A DNA stretch of 64,000 bases, from NCBI RefSeq assembly GCF_030846775.1, contig NZ_CP132910.1:3785001-3849000 (forward strand), written 5' to 3'. A program made the position numbers and the translations under genes. Shown piece by piece: positions 1 through 6,987 of this stretch; position 1 is the first letter of the stretch; every line of letters begins with the position of its first letter. This DNA is from Geothrix sp. 21YS21S-2. Its GTDB lineage: Bacteria > Acidobacteriota > Holophagae > Holophagales > Holophagaceae. The notes under the pieces were generated by a model. It was not told the origin of the DNA. It saw only the letters and a program-made list of their open reading frames with translations, and ran no database searches.

Positions 1-2
1 TC

Positions 3-356
3 CTGGAGATGGCCGGGCTGCTGGGCCACATCGTGCGCATGTACGGCGTCTGGCTGCAGGACAGCCTCAGCCAGGACTTCTTCGAGCGGGTCTGCAGGAT
101 CCTGGTCTACTACGTCCGCTGGAAGAAGGGGGCCTCGCCCATCGGCAAGGAGGTCACCATCAACGCCGACCTCACCCAGAACGACCTCGCCAAGCTCCTG
201 GGCCTCCATCGCGTCAGCGTCAGCAAGGCGGTGGGCCGGCTCCGGGACCAGGGGATCATCCGCCGCTTCACCAAGAACGAACTCGACATCGCCGACTTCC
301 AGGGGCTCTGCCTCCTGGGCCAGGTACCCACCCATCCACCCGGAGGAAATCCATGA
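3..356 (+). CDS. Crp/Fnr-family transcriptional regulator, C-terminal part (5' end outside window)
   Basis: The frame is open to the left edge, so only the C-terminal ~118 residues are present. They hold the end of the dimerisation helix and a winged helix-turn-helix of Crp type: LTQNDLAKLLGLHRVSVSKA followed by VGRLRDQGIIRR. In this family an N-terminal cNMP-like sensor domain precedes the HTH; that domain is not visible here. The stop codon overlaps the ferredoxin start (ATGA at 353-356), so the regulator and the redox operon behind it are translationally coupled. This suggests it controls that operon, possibly in response to oxygen, redox state or a small ligand (inference). An ATG at 9 exists but is internal to the family fold. 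Confidence 0.85.
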   Translation: MEMAGLLGHIVRMYGVWLQDSLSQDFFERVCRILVYYVRWKKGASPIGKEVTINADLTQNDLAKLLGLHRVSVSKAVGRLRDQGIIRRFTKNELDIADFQGLCLLGQVPTHPPGGNP

Positions 357-586
357 ACGCGATCCTGATCGACGAGGATCTCTGCGTCGGCTGCAAGACA
401 TGCTACAAGGCATGCTGGGCGGACGTCATCCGTTGGGACGAGGCCCGCGGGAAGCCGGTCATCGCCTACCCGGAGGACTGCGTGGTGTGCAACTTCTGCG
501 AGATCTCCTGCACGGAGGACGCGGTCAAGGTGGTGGTGGACTACAGCATCCCCTTCCCGTGCTCCTACATCGCCGGCCAGAGCTAG
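353..586 (+). CDS. 2x[4Fe-4S] ferredoxin-type electron carrier
   Basis: This 77-residue protein has two CxxCxxCxxxC cluster motifs, at Cys11/14/17/21 and Cys43/46/49/53. That is the arrangement of bacterial 2[4Fe-4S] ferredoxins and of the cluster domain of AprB-like subunits. It overlaps the regulator by ATGA and ends 13 nt before the flavoprotein, so it is very likely the electron partner of that flavoenzyme. It is about half the length of a true adenylylsulfate reductase beta subunit and lacks the AprB tail, so I do not call it aprB. Confidence 0.9.
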   Translation: MNAILIDEDLCVGCKTCYKACWADVIRWDEARGKPVIAYPEDCVVCNFCEISCTEDAVKVVVDYSIPFPCSYIAGQS

Positions 587-599
587 GAAAGGGCAGACC

Positions 600-2345
600 A
601 TGAACGAAGCCAACATCATCACGTCCGACGTCCTGGTGGTGGGCCACGGCCTGGCCGGGCTCGCAGCCGCCCTCACCGTCAAGGAGGACAACCCCGGCCT
701 TCGCGTCGTCACCGTGGACAAGTGCTTCCCGGGCTACGGAGGCAAGGCCAACAAGGGCGGGGGCCACGTGGCCTTCATCCCCGAGGGCGACGAGGAGACC
801 TACGTCCAGTACCACACGGAGAACCTGGGCGACTACCTCAACGACCAGGACATGCTGCGCATCTACGCCAACTCGACCCGGAAGACCATGGACCGCTGGG
901 AGACCTGGGGCGTGAAGTTCAAGCTCAGCCGCGAGGACTCCCTCAACGCCCACGCGATCATCCCGTGGAAGGTCACGCTGGTGGACATCGACGTCATGAT
1001 CCCCATGGCCAGGCGCGCCGCCAAGCTGGGCATCAAGAGCCACGCCAAGGTGGCCATGACGGACCTGCTCACGGAGGGCGGCCGCGTGGTGGGCGCCTTC
1101 GGCATCAGCCTGCTCACGGGCGAGCCCTGCGTGTTCAAGGCCAAGGCCGTGGTCCTGGCCTGCGGCGACCAGAACTGGTCGATCATGAACATGTGGAACG
1201 GCAAGGGCGACGGCATCGCCGCGGCCTACCGCGCCGGCGCCAAGGTGCGCAACGCCGAGTTCGGCACGTTCGTGAACCTCATGGACCGGGCCTCCAAGAC
1301 GGTGGCCTACGGCGCCGAGGACGCCCTGGTGAACGCCAAGGGCAGGGCCTGCACCATGGAGAGCCGCGCGGACCTGCCCCCCAGCATGAAGAGCGTGGTG
1401 GGCGGCATCGACCTGGGCGGCGGCCAGTCCGTGCTCATGTATCTCGAGGTGCGCGACGGCAACGGCCCCATCTACGAGGACCTGGAGAAGAACGACTTCA
1501 TCGGCTCCTGGATCGGGCGCAACCTGTGCTGCTACGGCGGCGACGCCGACGAGGCGTACTACCGCCCCCTGGCCCAGAAGTTCTGGAACGTCATCTTCAA
1601 CAAGAACCGCATGGGCGCCCCCGTGGGCGAAGGCGCCACGCGGCGCGAAGTGGTGCCCGGCGTGGTGGGCGAGTGCAGCCCCCTCTACGTGGACCACGGC
1701 ATGGCCACCACCCTCGAGGGCCTCTTCGCCGCCGGCGACATCTGCGCCAACGGCAGCGCCTGGGCCGGCGCGGTGCCCACCCCTCCGGGCCGCAACCGCG
1801 GGTCGGGGCTCATGCACGCCGTCATGACCGGCATCATCGCCGCAGGGTCCGCCGGCGCCTACGCCAGCACCCACGAGCAGGGCGAGGTGGACCCCGGCCA
1901 GGTCGAGACCTTCGCGAAGACCGTCGCGGCCCCCCTGGCCAGCGGCGGCGACCTGAGCCCCCAGGCCTACATGTGGGAGCTCAAGAGCCTCATGCAGCCC
2001 GTGGAATACACCGGCCTCAAGCGCGAGGACCGCCTCCGGAGGGCCCTGGACCGGGTGCTGGAGCTCAAGGCCCAGTTCGGCCGAATCGCGGCCAGGGATC
2101 CCCACCAGGTCATCGCCGCCAACGAGTGCCGCAGCACCGTGCTCTGCGCCGAGATGTACTTCCGCTCCTCGCTGGAGCGCAAGGAAACCCGCGGCTGGCA
2201 CATCCGGGAGGACTTCGAGGCGAGGAACGACAAGGACTTCATGAAGTGGATCGTCATGCAGGACAAGAACGGGGAGATGGACCTGACCCTGGAGCCCCTG
2301 CCCGTCGCCAACTACAGGTACCTTCCCCAGCAGGAGCAAGCATGA
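600..2345 (+). CDS. FAD-dependent oxidoreductase of the fumarate reductase/succinate dehydrogenase/AprA flavoprotein superfamily
   Basis: This is a 581-residue soluble flavoprotein. The dinucleotide-binding GxGxxG (VVGHGLAGLAAA, Gly15/17/20) is followed by a Gly-rich flavin-contact stretch near residue 47. A second FAD-binding segment (LEGLFAAGDICANG) lies near residue 375, with a closing GRNRGSG...H motif. There is no signal peptide or membrane segment, so it acts in the cytoplasm. The adjacent ferredoxin and the overall pattern resemble the AprA-like branch that pairs with small ferredoxins rather than membrane-bound SdhA/FrdA. The substrate cannot be read from the sequence. An SCP2 lipid-binding gene overlaps its end (ATGA at 2342-2345), which hints at a hydrophobic substrate (inference). 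Confidence 0.85.
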   Translation: MNEANIITSDVLVVGHGLAGLAAALTVKEDNPGLRVVTVDKCFPGYGGKANKGGGHVAFIPEGDEETYVQYHTENLGDYLNDQDMLRIYANSTRKTMDRWETWGVKFKLSREDSLNAHAIIPWKVTLVDIDVMIPMARRAAKLGIKSHAKVAMTDLLTEGGRVVGAFGISLLTGEPCVFKAKAVVLACGDQNWSIMNMWNGKGDGIAAAYRAGAKVRNAEFGTFVNLMDRASKTVAYGAEDALVNAKGRACTMESRADLPPSMKSVVGGIDLGGGQSVLMYLEVRDGNGPIYEDLEKNDFIGSWIGRNLCCYGGDADEAYYRPLAQKFWNVIFNKNRMGAPVGEGATRREVVPGVVGECSPLYVDHGMATTLEGLFAAGDICANGSAWAGAVPTPPGRNRGSGLMHAVMTGIIAAGSAGAYASTHEQGEVDPGQVETFAKTVAAPLASGGDLSPQAYMWELKSLMQPVEYTGLKREDRLRRALDRVLELKAQFGRIAARDPHQVIAANECRSTVLCAEMYFRSSLERKETRGWHIREDFEARNDKDFMKWIVMQDKNGEMDLTLEPLPVANYRYLPQQEQA

Positions 2346-2677
2346 GCGAGAATCCCTCCCCCCAGGCCTTCCTCTCCTCGACCGTCGATCGCGTGAACGC
2401 ACGCGCCGACAAATTCGCGGGCATCAACTGGACCATGGCCTACGATTTCACCGCCGACGACAACGGCACCTGGTACTTCCGGATCGTCGACGGCGTGGCC
2501 CAGCCCGTGGTGGCCGGCGTCCATGAGGCCCCCACCGTCACCGTCTCCGGGACGTACGCGGTGTTCTTCGACGTGATGACCGGCAAGAGCAACGTGGCCG
2601 TGGCCTTCATGACCGGCAAGCTGAAGTCCAAGGGCGACAACAAGGCGGGCCAGCAGTTCGCCAAGATGATGGAATAG
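2342..2677 (+). CDS. SCP2 sterol-binding domain protein
   Basis: This is a 111-residue stand-alone SCP2-type domain: an N-terminal helix, then FDxxxDDxGTWYFRI-like strands, VTVSGTYAVFFDVMTGKSN and a C-terminal KLKSKGDNK...FAKMM helix, as in bacterial SCP2 proteins. The family binds hydrophobic ligands such as acyl chains, acyl-CoA or sterol-like molecules in a tunnel. The start overlaps the flavoprotein stop (ATGA), so translation is coupled. As the last gene before a strong terminator it closes the regulator-ferredoxin-flavoprotein-SCP2 operon and may present or hold the flavoenzyme's substrate or product. Confidence 0.85.
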   Translation: MSENPSPQAFLSSTVDRVNARADKFAGINWTMAYDFTADDNGTWYFRIVDGVAQPVVAGVHEAPTVTVSGTYAVFFDVMTGKSNVAVAFMTGKLKSKGDNKAGQQFAKMME

Positions 2678-2695
2678 GTCCCCGACAAGCGTGGG

Positions 2696-2722
2696 AAGGG
2701 GGTGCGGCAGGCGCCCCCTTTT
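2696..2722 (+). terminator. Rho-independent terminator after the SCP2 gene
   Basis: A 10-bp stem (2696-2705 with 2711-2720, one G-U pair) has a 5-nt loop and is followed by TTTT. It lies 18 nt after the SCP2 stop and ends the left-edge redox operon. Confidence 0.8.
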
Positions 2723-2744
2723 CGCGTAAGGGAAGGTGGGCAGG

Positions 2745-2763
2745 TGTTCACGGCAGGTGAACA
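2745..2763. promoter_or_regulatory. Perfect 7-bp-arm palindrome, candidate operator
   Basis: TGTTCAC-N5-GTGAACA is a perfect dyad about 130 nt upstream of the chemoreceptor start and just past the terminator. It has the size of a dimeric regulator site. The binding protein is unknown and no function is shown by the sequence alone. Confidence 0.4.
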
Positions 2764-2893
2764 GTTATCCGGACCGCGGGACCCCGTGGCGGGTCCGGAA
2801 GGCCCACAGGCAGGGCGTTTCAGGCCAACCGGAAGTCTGGCATGGATGCTGCAGAAGTCCGCGCGGAAACCCATGCCTCCTCCGGAGCCCCCA

Positions 2894-4027
2894 ATGTTCG
2901 ACAAGCTGGCCCACCTGAAGATCCGTACCAAATTCGCCGCGCTGTTCGGCGCGCAGGCGCTCATGGCCCTGGCGCTCCTGGCGGCCGCCCTGGCGCGGTG
3001 CGGTGCGCCTGTCCTGTGCGCGGCCTTCCTGTGCTCGGCGGGGGCGGCCTGGGTTCTCACGTCGTTCGCGGCGCGGAACATGGAGGAGGCCGTGGGCGCC
3101 CTGGCCCAGGTCGCCCGGGGCCTCGCCGCGGGCGATCTGCGCGTGGCCTGCGCCCTGGACGCCCGGGACGAGCTGGGCGCCGTGGGCCGGGACCTGAGCC
3201 TGGCCGTGGCCAAGCTCAGGGAGGAGGTGGGCGCCATCTCCCACATGGGGGAGCGGGCCGCCTCCGGGGCCACGCAGCTTTCGGCCACCGCGGCCCAGGT
3301 GGAGGCCGCCACCCGGGAGATCAGCGCCGGGGCCGACTCCCAGCGGGTGGAGGTCGAACAGGCCAGGGGGTCCGTCCTGCAGATCGCCGACACCCTCCAT
3401 GCCATCGGCGAAGGCATCAAGGCCGACGTCGTCCAGATCACGGGGATGCTGAAGGTGGGCGAGGGCAGCTGCCGCAACGTGGACGCGTCGACCCGGGCCA
3501 TGGCCGCCATGGGCGAAAGCTCCGCCCGGGTCTCGGCCATCACCTCCGTGATCTCCGACATCGCCAACCAGACGAACCTCCTGAGCCTCAACGCCGCCAT
3601 CGAGGCCGCCAAGGCCCAGCAGTACGGCCGGGGCTTCTCGGTGGTGGCGGAAGAGGTGCGCAAGCTCGCGGAGCGCTCGGCGGGCGCCGCCCGGGAGATC
3701 GCGCACCTGATCCAGGAGAGCGGGGCGCGGGTGGAGGAGGGCGCGCGCTCCGTGGCCACGGTCCAGGCCGGCCTGGAGGAGCTCATGCAGGACATCCGGC
3801 GGCAGGCCGAGGGGGCCCGGGGCGCGCTGGTGGCGGTGGAGCGCCAGGTGGCGGAGAGCGCCGTGGCCCGGGACCGCATGGCGAGGACCCTCCGCATCAC
3901 CGAGGAGAGCGCCTCCGCCACCCACCAGCTCAGCGCCTCCATGTCCGAGACCGCCCGGACCGTGGAGGACCTTGCGGCCACCGCCAGCGAGCTGAGGGAG
4001 CTCACCCGGCGATTCCAGGTGGCATAA
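2894..4027 (+). CDS. Methyl-accepting chemotaxis protein without a sizeable sensor domain
   Basis: This 377-residue chemoreceptor-like protein has two transmembrane helices (about residues 14-34 and 40-58) separated by only a few residues, so there is essentially no periplasmic ligand domain. A HAMP-like region and a long coiled-coil signalling domain follow. The highly conserved tip ([18 protein letters not shown], then [18 protein letters not shown]) lies at about residues 220-262 and contacts CheA/CheW in this family. The ATG at 2894 is chosen because a GGAG lies just upstream and TM1 begins right after it; a GTG at 2702 would add a low-complexity leader. No che genes are nearby. It may sense membrane or cytoplasmic state. 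Confidence 0.85.
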   Translation: MFDKLAHLKIRTKFAALFGAQALMALALLAAALARCGAPVLCAAFLCSAGAAWVLTSFAARNMEEAVGALAQVARGLAAGDLRVACALDARDELGAVGRDLSLAVAKLREEVGAISHMGERAASGATQLSATAAQVEAATREISAGADSQRVEVEQARGSVLQIADTLHAIGEGIKADVVQITGMLKVGEGSCRNVDASTRAMAAMGESSARVSAITSVISDIANQTNLLSLNAAIEAAKAQQYGRGFSVVAEEVRKLAERSAGAAREIAHLIQESGARVEEGARSVATVQAGLEELMQDIRRQAEGARGALVAVERQVAESAVARDRMARTLRITEESASATHQLSASMSETARTVEDLAATASELRELTRRFQVA

Positions 4028-4058
4028 TCTGGCCAAGGCGACCCGACGTCCGGACGCC

Positions 4059-5282
4059 ATGCCGGGGCCGCCCATGCTCACCATCCTCCCGCTCGCATCC
4101 TCCTTCCATTCCGCCGCCCAGGTGCGGGAGGCCGTGGCCGGCATCGGGGCCGCCCTGGAGGCGAGGGGCATCGTCCACCGCATGCTGGAGGCGCCGGGGG
4201 AGGCCAGCGCGCTGCTGATCGTCACCGGGGGCACCGAGCACCTGGCGCTGGAGGCCCTGGAAGGCCAGGAGGGGCCGGTGCTCCTCCTGGCCCACCCGAG
4301 GCAGAACTCCCTGCCGGCGGCCATGGAGGTGCTCTGCCGGCTGCGCCAGGACGGGCGCGCCGGGCGGATCCTCCTGCTGAACGACGGGGAAGAGGGCTAC
4401 GCTGCGCTGTCACGGGTGGCGGACCATCTCGCGGTGCGGGCCCAGATGAGGGCCACCCGCCTGGGGCGCATCGGGGCCCCCTCCGACTGGCTCGTGGGGA
4501 GCATGCCCGACCCGGCCCGGGTGGCCGCCGTGTGGGGTCCGCAGGTGGTGGACGTGCCCATGGAGGCGGTGCGCGACGCCATCCGGGACGCGGACCCGGA
4601 GGAGGCCGAGGCGTTGCGCCTGGACTTCTGCGGGGGCGCCGCCGGCATCCTGGAGCCCACGGCCCGGGACCTGGAACGGGCGGCCCGGGTGGGCGCGGGC
4701 CTGCGGGCCGTGGTGCGGGCCTACGACCTGGACGCCTGCAGCGTGCGGTGCTTCGACCTGGTCACCGAGCTGGCCACCACCGGGTGCCTGGCCCTGTCGG
4801 CCCTGCTGGACCAGGGCATCGTGGCGGGCTGCGAGGGCGACGTGCCCGCGGCCCTCACCATGCTCTGGATGCAGGCCGTGAGCGGCGGTCCCAGCTTCAT
4901 GGCCAACCCCCAGGACCTGGACCCCGGGGACTCCACCCTGTGGCTGGCCCACTGCACCGTCCCCCGGGGCCTGGTGAGCCGCTACAGCCTGCGGTCCCAC
5001 TTCGAGTCCGGCCTGGGCGTGGGCATCCAGGGGACCCTGCCCGAAGGCCCCGTGACCCTGGCCCGCATCGGCGGCCCCGGCCTGGAGGGCCTCTTCGTCT
5101 CCGACGGGGAGCTCCTGGCCAACGGCGACTCCCCCCAGCGCTGCCGCACCCAGGTGCAGGTGCGCCTGCAAGGGTCCGTGGCGTCCCTGCTGGAGAACCC
5201 CATGGGCAACCACCACGTCCTGGTGCCGGGGCACTGGGAGGCCCGGCTGCGGGACTACCACGCCCTCTGCGTGCGGGCCTGA
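4059..5282 (+). CDS. L-fucose/L-arabinose isomerase-fold protein
   Basis: This 407-residue protein has the C-terminal signature of the fucose isomerase superfamily: a CSVRCFDLV segment (~225-235), GCEGDVPAALTMLWMQ (~260-275), MANPQDLD (~288) and a late GNHHVLVPGH near residue 385. In true isomerases some of the acidic and His residues around these motifs bind Mn2+. N-terminally it is shorter and less conserved than FucI (~590 aa) and resembles the short 'fucose isomerase-like' proteins of unknown substrate. An alternative start is the ATG at 4074. It lies 31 nt behind the chemoreceptor, so the two may be co-transcribed. The enzyme class is supported; the substrate is not. Confidence 0.7.
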   Translation: MPGPPMLTILPLASSFHSAAQVREAVAGIGAALEARGIVHRMLEAPGEASALLIVTGGTEHLALEALEGQEGPVLLLAHPRQNSLPAAMEVLCRLRQDGRAGRILLLNDGEEGYAALSRVADHLAVRAQMRATRLGRIGAPSDWLVGSMPDPARVAAVWGPQVVDVPMEAVRDAIRDADPEEAEALRLDFCGGAAGILEPTARDLERAARVGAGLRAVVRAYDLDACSVRCFDLVTELATTGCLALSALLDQGIVAGCEGDVPAALTMLWMQAVSGGPSFMANPQDLDPGDSTLWLAHCTVPRGLVSRYSLRSHFESGLGVGIQGTLPEGPVTLARIGGPGLEGLFVSDGELLANGDSPQRCRTQVQVRLQGSVASLLENPMGNHHVLVPGHWEARLRDYHALCVRA

Positions 5283-5289
5283 ACGGGGA

Positions 5290-5315
5290 AGGGGCGCCCC
5301 CGCGGGGGCGCCCCT
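5290..5315 (+). terminator. Strong GC hairpin, intrinsic terminator-like
   Basis: An 11-bp perfect GC stem (5290-5300 with 5305-5315, loop CGCG) sits 7 nt after the isomerase-like stop. There is no clear T-run, so it is either a weak terminator or an mRNA 3'-end stabiliser in this high-GC genome. Confidence 0.6.
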
Positions 5316-5391
5316 CCTGATTCCAAATGCCTGGGCGGGACGGGGCGGCTTTTCCCCCCCGGGCGTTGCCCCCGCCGCCCCGCCCAGATGG

Positions 5392-6831
5392 CTAGAACTG
5401 GTTCCAGAGGAGCTGGTTGGTCACCTCGTGGTGGAACTGGATCTCGCAGGCCTTCACGATGGCGCCCAGGGCCTTGGGGCAGCGTTCGGCCTGGAGGAGC
5501 TTGACCTCGGCGAACTTGGCGTGGATGTCCTCGCCCAGCGCCTCGGCCAGGAACCGGGAGGCCTTGAAGAGGCGGATGGCGTCGAAGATGTTGTCGGGCA
5601 GGAAGCGGGTGCGGGGGCGCTTGGTGGTGTCCTCGGGCTCGCCGGCGGGACCTTCCAGGCCGGTCTTCAGGAGCGCGTAGTAGAGCATGTAGGGGTTCGC
5701 GTCGGGGCCCACCGAGCGCACCTCGATGCGCGCGGACTGCTCGTTGCCCAGGGGGATGCGGATCATGGAGCCGCGGTCCGTGGGGGAGACCTTGATCTGG
5801 TTGGGGGCCTCGAAGTGCGGGTCCAGGCGGCGGTAGGCGTTGACGCTGGGGTTCAGGATCAGGCAGAGGTCGGCGGCGTTGGCGAGGATGCGGTTGAGGA
5901 AGTCCCAGGCCTTGGCGGAGAGGCCGTCCCGGCCCGCGGCGTCGAAGTAGAGGTTCTTGCCGTCCTTGTTGGCCGAGATGTTGGTGTGCATGCCGTTGCC
6001 GTTCACGCCGGCCACGGGCTTGGGCAGGAAGGAGGCGGTGAGGCCCATCTGGGCGGCCACCTGGCGCGCCAGGAGCTTGTAGAGCTGCACCTGGTCGGCG
6101 GCGACGTTCAGCTCTGCGTACTTGTAGTTCATCTCGAACTGGGAGGGCGCCACCTCGGGGTGGTCCTTCTCGTTGGAGAAGCCCATGGCCCGCTGGGCCT
6201 CGGCCGAGGTGTCGATGAAGGCGCGCAGGCTGTCCCCGGGCAGGGAGTGGTAGTAGCCGCCGGTGGAGATGAACTCGAAGGCGTTGGTCTCGTGGTAGTG
6301 GCGCTCGGCGTCGCGGCCCTTGAAGAGGAAGCCCTCGATCTCGTTGGCGGCGTTCATGACGATGCCTTCCTTGGCGTAGAGCGCCTCGGTGACGTCGCGC
6401 AGCCGGGCCCGGAAGTCGGAGGCGTAGGGCGTGCCGTCCTTCTCCATGACGAAGCCGAACACCAGGACCTTGCCGGCCCCGAAGATGTCCGAGGGCAGCC
6501 AGTAGAACGCGGGCCAGTCGATGGCCAGGCGCAGGTCGGACTCGGCCTGGGCCGAGAAGCCGCGGATGGAGGAGCCGTCGAAGGTGAGGTTGTCGTACGA
6601 CTTGAGGAGGTACTTCTTGTCGTAGTCCAGCATGTGGAGCCGGCCTTCGATGTCGGTGAAGGCCACGGTCACGGCCTTGATGCGCTTCTCGCCGGCCAGG
6701 TACGCCATGCGCTCCTCGCGGATCTGGTCCAGGGGCACCCGGTCCAGGCGCTGCTGCTTGGCATGGAGGTTCATCTCCTCGAGGGTGTCGTAGGGAATCT
6801 CCAGGAAGGTCCTGAGGCTGTCGTTGGCCAT
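5392..6831 (-). CDS. glnA: Glutamine synthetase
   Basis: This ATP-dependent enzyme makes glutamine from glutamate and ammonium in the cytoplasm. The 479-residue protein shows the GS beta-grasp motif FDGSSIRGF, the metal-ligand NEIEGFLF, GNGMHTN (the usual GSGMHxH with S to N), the NPSVNAYRRL loop and RIPLGNEQSARIEVR. The Tyr-containing adenylylation motif of enteric GlnA (NLYDLPPEE) is absent, so adenylylation control is unlikely. The ATG at 6831 has a GGAG 9-10 nt upstream; the frame is open far beyond it, across dinG, but that extension is antisense to a real gene. It diverges from dinG over a 156-nt AT-rich region holding candidate promoter elements. Confidence 0.95.
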   Translation of the reverse strand: MANDSLRTFLEIPYDTLEEMNLHAKQQRLDRVPLDQIREERMAYLAGEKRIKAVTVAFTDIEGRLHMLDYDKKYLLKSYDNLTFDGSSIRGFSAQAESDLRLAIDWPAFYWLPSDIFGAGKVLVFGFVMEKDGTPYASDFRARLRDVTEALYAKEGIVMNAANEIEGFLFKGRDAERHYHETNAFEFISTGGYYHSLPGDSLRAFIDTSAEAQRAMGFSNEKDHPEVAPSQFEMNYKYAELNVAADQVQLYKLLARQVAAQMGLTASFLPKPVAGVNGNGMHTNISANKDGKNLYFDAAGRDGLSAKAWDFLNRILANAADLCLILNPSVNAYRRLDPHFEAPNQIKVSPTDRGSMIRIPLGNEQSARIEVRSVGPDANPYMLYYALLKTGLEGPAGEPEDTTKRPRTRFLPDNIFDAIRLFKASRFLAEALGEDIHAKFAEVKLLQAERCPKALGAIVKACEIQFHHEVTNQLLWNQF

Positions 6832-6848
6832 GGCGCTTTCTCCGGTGC

Positions 6849-6868
6849 GAAGCCTAAAATTTGGCTTC
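6849..6868 (-). promoter_or_regulatory. Stem-loop in the glnA 5' leader
   Basis: GAAGCC-N8-GGCTTC forms a 6-bp stem directly upstream of the glnA Shine-Dalgarno. Its AT-rich loop and position would let it influence translation start. It does not match a glutamine riboswitch that I can recognise. Confidence 0.35.
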
Positions 6869-6879
6869 TGTAGAATAAA

Positions 6880-6906
6880 ATTATGGGTATTAAGAATAAA
6901 AATCAA
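6880..6906 (-). promoter_or_regulatory. Candidate glnA promoter (TTGATT / CATAAT, 15-nt spacer)
   Basis: Read on the minus strand, TTGATT (6906-6901) and CATAAT (6885-6880) lie about 50-75 nt before the glnA start in the most AT-rich DNA of the neighbourhood. The 15-nt spacer is short, so the exact assignment is uncertain. Confidence 0.3.
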
Positions 6907-6914
6907 GAAAATTA

Positions 6915-6932
6915 TTTGACAATCTTTGACAA
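6915..6932. promoter_or_regulatory. Tandem TTTGACAA sites spaced one helical turn
   Basis: Two exact TTTGACAA octamers start at 6915 and 6925, a 10-bp period. They lie just upstream of the candidate glnA -35 box and upstream of dinG. The geometry suits cooperative binding by a regulator; no factor can be named. Confidence 0.35.
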
Positions 6933-6987
6933 GAGGTCCTGGCGGGGAGGGCTTCCTGTTTCGCCCAATTTCCGCCATTCTGGAGCC

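Noticed and set aside
353-2345. Calling the pair aprB/aprA (adenylylsulfate reductase)
   Set aside because: The ferredoxin is half the AprB length and there is no sat or qmo gene; only superfamily membership is supported.
525-2402. 625-codon minus-strand open frame over the flavoprotein gene
   Set aside because: Its composition is the mirror of a GC-biased real gene; the plus strand has full family motifs.
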